Positions 60,528-64,000 of a stretch of 64,000 bases of DNA are shown here, one piece after another. This DNA is from Rhodobacter capsulatus. Lineage in GTDB: Bacteria; Pseudomonadota; Alphaproteobacteria; Rhodobacterales; Rhodobacteraceae. The notes beneath the pieces were generated by a model. That model was given only the letters and a program-made list of their open reading frames with translations. It was not told where the DNA came from and searched no databases. The number at the start of each line of letters is the position of its first letter. Position 1 is the first letter of the stretch. The translations under genes were made by a program, and so were the position numbers. Location: positions 1 through 64,000 of the forward strand of contig NZ_SWJZ01000009.1 in the NCBI RefSeq assembly GCF_005144475.1, given 5' to 3'.

Positions 60528-62554
60528 CCCATGTATCGCCAAAATCGGACGTCGACCGCCCTGTCATATTTGAGCACGCAGACGAAGCTGACTATGCGGC
60601 ATTTCTGGCGCGCATCCCGATGGCTGACAGTTTTCGCCGCAAGCGGCTGATATACCGATCCACGTTTATTGAGAGTTGGCCGGATATCAGGGATTGGTTC
60701 GCTGCCCCCCTGCCCATCAGAATTGGCTGCCTAAATGGTGACAAGCAGGCCCACCCGACTTATCCGGTCAGCTTTCGGGCCCGCAGCTATCTTTATTACG
60801 CAGCCATGACCGACCGAATCCGGTTGGACTACGATTTCCTGTTCGCAGTCGGGAACATGCGTGTGGCGGAGACGATGGAGCCATTGAACGCCTATGAGGG
60901 GCTCGACGCATTGGTCGCGGACAGTGCGAAGATTGGCTATTCCGCAACCGGCGTGCAAGCAGCGCTCCGCGTGGTTTTGCCACGCCTTGCGATGAACACG
61001 GGTGTTCGCTCTTTCGGCGAACTTCGCCAGCATCACCTCGACGAAATGATCGCAGGTGTCGACGCCTTCGCCGCACGGCATGACACTCATATCTTCCGAA
61101 ACGAGAAAGAAGACTTCCCGGCAGGCTTTCAGCGCAGCTGGCGGGTCAAAACCCGCATTCTGCAGCTGCTCCTCTTCCAAAACGGGAATGATGTCATCCG
61201 GCCTCAGATTATCCAAGACAAACGCAAGCCGATCGCTTCGCCGAGGCCAGACCTCCAGGAATGGGCAAACCGGTGGCTTGAGAGAAAGCGGGTCAGTCTT
61301 GCTCGCCCGACGGTAGATCACATGGCCGTTTCGATGAGGCATTTTGTGACTTACTTGTCTACCCGACAGCCCAGCATTTTGAACTTTGCTGATATCAATC
61401 CTGAGCTTTTCAACGATTACCTTCGCCACCTTCAGTTCGACATTGCACCACGCACAGGCGCGCCGCTGTCCATAAACGCTCGTCGAGCAAGGGCGGGCAC
61501 TGTTGCCAAGTTCCTGTCTGATGGCGCGGCATGGGACTGGCCCAATTTTCCAACACGGCCGATTCTTGATCCGAACGATCTGCCGAAGTTGGCACACCGC
61601 GTGCCAAGGTTTATTCCAGAGGACCAGCTGTCGCGCCTTATGGCGCAGCTGCCGAGCCTCGAGTGTGAGTTTCAGAAGGCAGCGCTCCTGATCGCCCGCT
61701 GGTCTGGCGCTCGGCGGGGAGAGGTGATTCGGCTCCGCTTGGACTGCCTGGATCAGTATCCCGACGGGACCTTCCGACTGCGGATACCCGCTGGAAAGAC
61801 TATGCGGGAACGCCTGGTGCCTTTGCATGACGACGCCGCAACGGCATTGCACGAAGTCATCCAGCGACGGCTCGAAGCCAACGACCGTCCGATCCGGGAT
61901 GACAAGACTGGCGACTTGGTCCGCTATGTCTTCTTTCGCCGCAGCGGGCGGATGTCGGCAGACTATTTGCTACAATACCCCCTGAATCAGATGTGCAGAC
62001 TCGCCGGGCTGGTCGATCAAGATGGAAAGCCGATAGTTACCAGCCATCGGTTTCGGCACACTGTGGGCACGCAACTTGCCGAACGAGGTGCCAAGTTGCA
62101 CACGATCATGAGCGTCTTGGGGCATCAGACGCCGCACATGTCCATGGTCTACGCACGGATCAGCGACGCCGAAGTGCTGCGCGACTAACGCAGCGTTCTG
62201 GGACCCGGCGAAATGATTGCCGGACCGGGCGCAGAAGCGATCCGCGCAGGAAAGCTGTCATGCGCGGCGATCGACTGGCTTAAGTCGAACTTCATCAAGA
62301 CCGAGCTCGAACTTGGCCATTGTCTACGCCTGCCGTCGGAGGGACCTTGCGAATGCGACCTGTATCTCAGCTGCGCCAAGTTCGTCACGACCAAAGCTTA
62401 CGCTGGTCGGCTGCAAGAGCGGAGAAAACTCGAGTTAGTACTTGCTGAAGATGCGCGCGAGCGGGGATGGTCTAAAGAGGTCGAACGACATCAGAGCACA
62501 GCTTCGCGCATCGAACGTCTGTTGAAGGATCTGGGTGAAGAAGCCGACCCATAG
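60524..62554 (+). pseudogene. Tyrosine recombinase, TnpB-like, split by an in-frame stop
   Basis: From GTG 60524 the frame gives 554 residues with the catalytic core (WSGARRGEVIRLRLDCLD, SHRFRHTVGTQLAERG, GHQTPHMSMVYARISD) and ends RD-stop at 62188. The same frame continues RSVLGPGEMIAGPGAEAIRA and on to GPCECDLYLSCAKFVTT and a helical end at 62554, the normal C-terminal domain of Tn554 TnpB proteins. TAA replaces what should be a Tyr codon. All catalytic residues lie before the stop, so partial activity cannot be excluded; the tail could also start from ATG 62213. Confidence 0.78.
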
Positions 62555-62636
62555 CAGTGAGCGAACGACAAATAAGCTATGTTGACATCGGATTGCGTCG
62601 GCCAAACCGCGCGCTATAGCAAACTCATACCAGATG

Positions 62637-62993
62637 TCATGATCTTCGCACGGAAGCCCAGACCATCGCTACCCAGAAAGCTGTCCGAAACGTCATCGCG
62701 CCGACAGTGCGCGCCTCGAAGGCATCCCCCACAAAAACCCGCCAGCCGAACACGGCAAAGACCGTTGCGGTCGCGATCAGGATGGTCAGCGCCACGGGCA
62801 ACGCAAGCCGATGCCCGATCATCAGAAGCCGGCCGCCAATGACATAGGCGAAGCCTGCGAGGAAGTTGAACCACAGGACGAAGGGCACGACGGCCCCCAT
62901 GTCAACCGCGCCGAACAGGGCCGATCCACCCGAGATCAGCGTCAACAACCCAAAGGCGATGGCCGCAGCACCGGCGATGTGATGAGTTTTCAT
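62637..62993 (-). CDS. Small four-helix membrane protein
   Basis: 118 residues with four hydrophobic helices (IAGAAAIAFGLLTLISGGSA; VVPFVLWFNFLAGFAYVIGG; LPVALTILIATATVFAVFGW; MTFRTAFWVAMVWA). It overlaps the TetR gene stop by 4 bases and is likely controlled by that regulator. Function unknown. Confidence 0.65.
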   Translation of the reverse strand: MKTHHIAGAAAIAFGLLTLISGGSALFGAVDMGAVVPFVLWFNFLAGFAYVIGGRLLMIGHRLALPVALTILIATATVFAVFGWRVFVGDAFEARTVGAMTFRTAFWVAMVWASVRRS

Positions 62994-63598
62994 GTCTGCC
63001 CCTCCTTGCAGGCAAACAGGACCAATTGCACCTCCAGCAGGCGCATCCCCTCGGGTACGATGTCAAAGCTGCGCGAGCCAAGGCTCCACCTTATGGCGAT
63101 GCCCTGAACAAGTGATGTCAGCAGCACGGCGGCATCCTTTGGTTGAACGCCCGCCCCCATCATTCCGGCTTCGGCCATGGCCTGTAGGTGTGCCACCAGA
63201 TGCGCCTGGTACTGCATCAGAACCCCGCGAAACCGGTCGCGCAGGGCGGCATTATCCACATTCAATTCGCGGGAATGCAGGATGGCGGGGAGCGCGGGGG
63301 TTTCCGCGATCTGCTGCAACTGGGCGGCGATCAGCGCCCGCAGCCTTGTCATTGGACTTGCATTGCCGTCCATGGCCTGCTGCCAAGCAACTTCCAGCCG
63401 GTCCGCGATAGCGTCACCGACGGCCGTCCAGAGTTCCGCCTTTGTTGGGAAATGCCGGAATATCGCGGCTTGGGTGACGCCTACCTCTTGCGCGATGTCA
63501 TTGGTCGTCAGCCGGTCAGGGCCGATACGGTCGGACAAGTCCAGAACGGCGGCAATGATTTCGGTCTTGCGATCCTCGGCTGATTTGCGACGCAACAT
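62990..63598 (-). CDS. TetR-family transcriptional regulator
   Basis: 202 residues. The N-terminal HTH is RLTTNDIAQEVGVTQAAIFR with HFPTKAELWTAVGDAIADRL after it; the rest is the helical ligand-binding domain. It is divergent from the cytochrome b561 gene, with a partly palindromic site between, and is co-transcribed with the small membrane protein. Confidence 0.9.
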   Translation of the reverse strand: MLRRKSAEDRKTEIIAAVLDLSDRIGPDRLTTNDIAQEVGVTQAAIFRHFPTKAELWTAVGDAIADRLEVAWQQAMDGNASPMTRLRALIAAQLQQIAETPALPAILHSRELNVDNAALRDRFRGVLMQYQAHLVAHLQAMAEAGMMGAGVQPKDAAVLLTSLVQGIAIRWSLGSRSFDIVPEGMRLLEVQLVLFACKEGQT

Positions 63599-63614
63599 GG
63601 GACACCTCTTGTAA

Positions 63615-63630
63615 GTAAGTAATCACTAAC
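63615..63630. promoter_or_regulatory. Probable TetR operator
   Basis: GTAAGTAATCACTAAC matches its own reverse complement at 12 of 16 positions and sits between the TetR start (63598) and the divergent cytochrome gene (63679). The site resembles GTNAGT-type TetR operators. Confidence 0.5.
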
Positions 63631-63678
63631 ATAATCTGCCAAACAAGCAAGCTGATTCGCCAGACCGAAAGGACCGCC

Positions 63679-64000
63679 ATGCCCAGCCCCAAGGGATACA
63701 CCCGCCTGCAGATCGCCCTTCACTGGGGCGCAGCCCTGCTGATCGTGCAGCAATACCTGTTTAAAGATGCCATTGCAGCCGCGTGGGACGCTGCGGCAAA
63801 GGGGGTGGAAACCGCCTTTAATCCGCTGGTTCTGGCCCATGTCGCAGGCGGGGCGCTGGTCATGCTGTTTGCGCTGTGGCGGCTGTCGATCCGGGCGCGG
63901 CGCGGCGCGCCTGCCATGGTCGGTGACAGTGCCGCGCAGCGCGCCTTGGCAAAGGCCGCCCATGTCGGCCTTTACGCGCTGATGATCCTGATGCCGCTCA
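63679..64000 (+). CDS. Cytochrome b561 family protein (cut by the window end)
   Basis: The first 107 residues are present. MPSPKGYTRLQIALHWGAAL has the first haem His of the b561 fold; a second helix carries LVLAHVAGGALVMLFALWRL with another His, and AAHVGLYALMILMPL begins the third. AAAGGA precedes the ATG. It probably transfers electrons across the inner membrane, and it may be controlled by the divergent TetR. Confidence 0.85.
   Translation, partial: MPSPKGYTRLQIALHWGAALLIVQQYLFKDAIAAAWDAAAKGVETAFNPLVLAHVAGGALVMLFALWRLSIRARRGAPAMVGDSAAQRALAKAAHVGLYALMILMPL

Larger units (their letters stand above)
59289..62570 (+). mobile_element. Tn554-like transposon (tnpA, tnpB), right end undefined
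   Basis: Two overlapping tyrosine-recombinase genes in the tnpA-tnpB order of Tn554. The left end truncates the DUF6915-like gene. No separate tnpC or cargo was recognised. The right border lies somewhere between tnpB (62554) and the membrane-protein gene (62637). Confidence 0.6.

Noticed and set aside
1-64000. CRISPR arrays and tRNA/rRNA genes
   Set aside because: No regularly spaced identical repeats, no cas genes and no rRNA or tRNA-like segments were seen by reading; a tRNA scan could not be run.

Overview
High-GC DNA from an alphaproteobacterium, most likely of the order Rhodobacterales. The evidence is the aerobic cobalamin genes cobA/cobF, the O2-independent ubiquinone genes, nnrS with a ytfE/dnrN homologue, a VirB/VirD4 system with VirC1/VirC2-like partners, and a GTTC-N7-GTTC SOS box. 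No rRNA, tRNA or CRISPR array was seen. All functional calls come from motifs and remembered family sequences; no database search was run.

Layout. (1) 1-8.4 kb is an anaerobic/nitrosative and cobalamin neighbourhood with many scars: ubiV (amber codon plus missing 3' end), intact ubiU, frameshifted ubiT, a ubiD stump, an FNR-type box between the divergent ubi genes, intact ytfE and nnrS, two butted gene fragments (DUF1403 and a molybdopterin oxidoreductase), cobF, cobA, and an IS21 istA fused in frame to the 3' end of cobB. (2) 8.4-25.3 kb holds ynfA, small element-type genes, a frameshifted fic gene and a type IV secretion operon: SLT, virB2, virB3, virB4, lipoprotein, VirB5-like/SLT fusion, virB5, virB8, virB9, virB10, [IS110], virB11, hypothetical, virB6. 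(3) 25.5-30.8 kb is a metabolic cargo, a ugp glycerol-3-phosphate-type ABC transporter with an endonuclease/exonuclease/phosphatase-fold hydrolase. (4) 30.9-37.8 kb is the DNA-processing module: virD4, relaxase and a MobC-like gene on the minus strand, an oriT-like palindrome cluster with a degenerate repeat array, then virC1/virC2-like genes. (5) 38.2-48.3 kb is a defence island: Fic protein, a small RHH-like protein and a type I restriction-modification operon carrying an Abi_2/HEPN gene and a GIY-YIG gene between hsdS and hsdR. (6) 48.4-59.3 kb carries mobile-element housekeeping and stability genes: WGR, DUF2493, Toprim protein, giant strawberry-notch helicase, a gene under a LexA-type box, a RES/Xre toxin-antitoxin pair and hypotheticals. 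(7) 59.3-62.6 kb is a Tn554-like recombinase pair that truncates a DUF6915-like gene; its tnpB has an in-frame stop. (8) 62.6-64 kb returns to chromosome-like genes: a membrane protein, TetR and a cytochrome b561 cut by the window end.

The core of the window (about 8.9-59 kb) reads as a conjugative element (ICE or conjugative plasmid) with T4SS, relaxase, cargo, defence and stability modules. No replication initiator of a known family was recognised.

The most striking observation is in the IS110 element between virB10 and virB11. Its left non-coding end contains, in order, a perfect hairpin and four short segments that match the two target flanks and the two element ends in the strand pattern expected of an IS110 bridge RNA. 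The target site can be reconstructed to the base, and it shows that the insertion separated virB11 from its ribosome-binding site.
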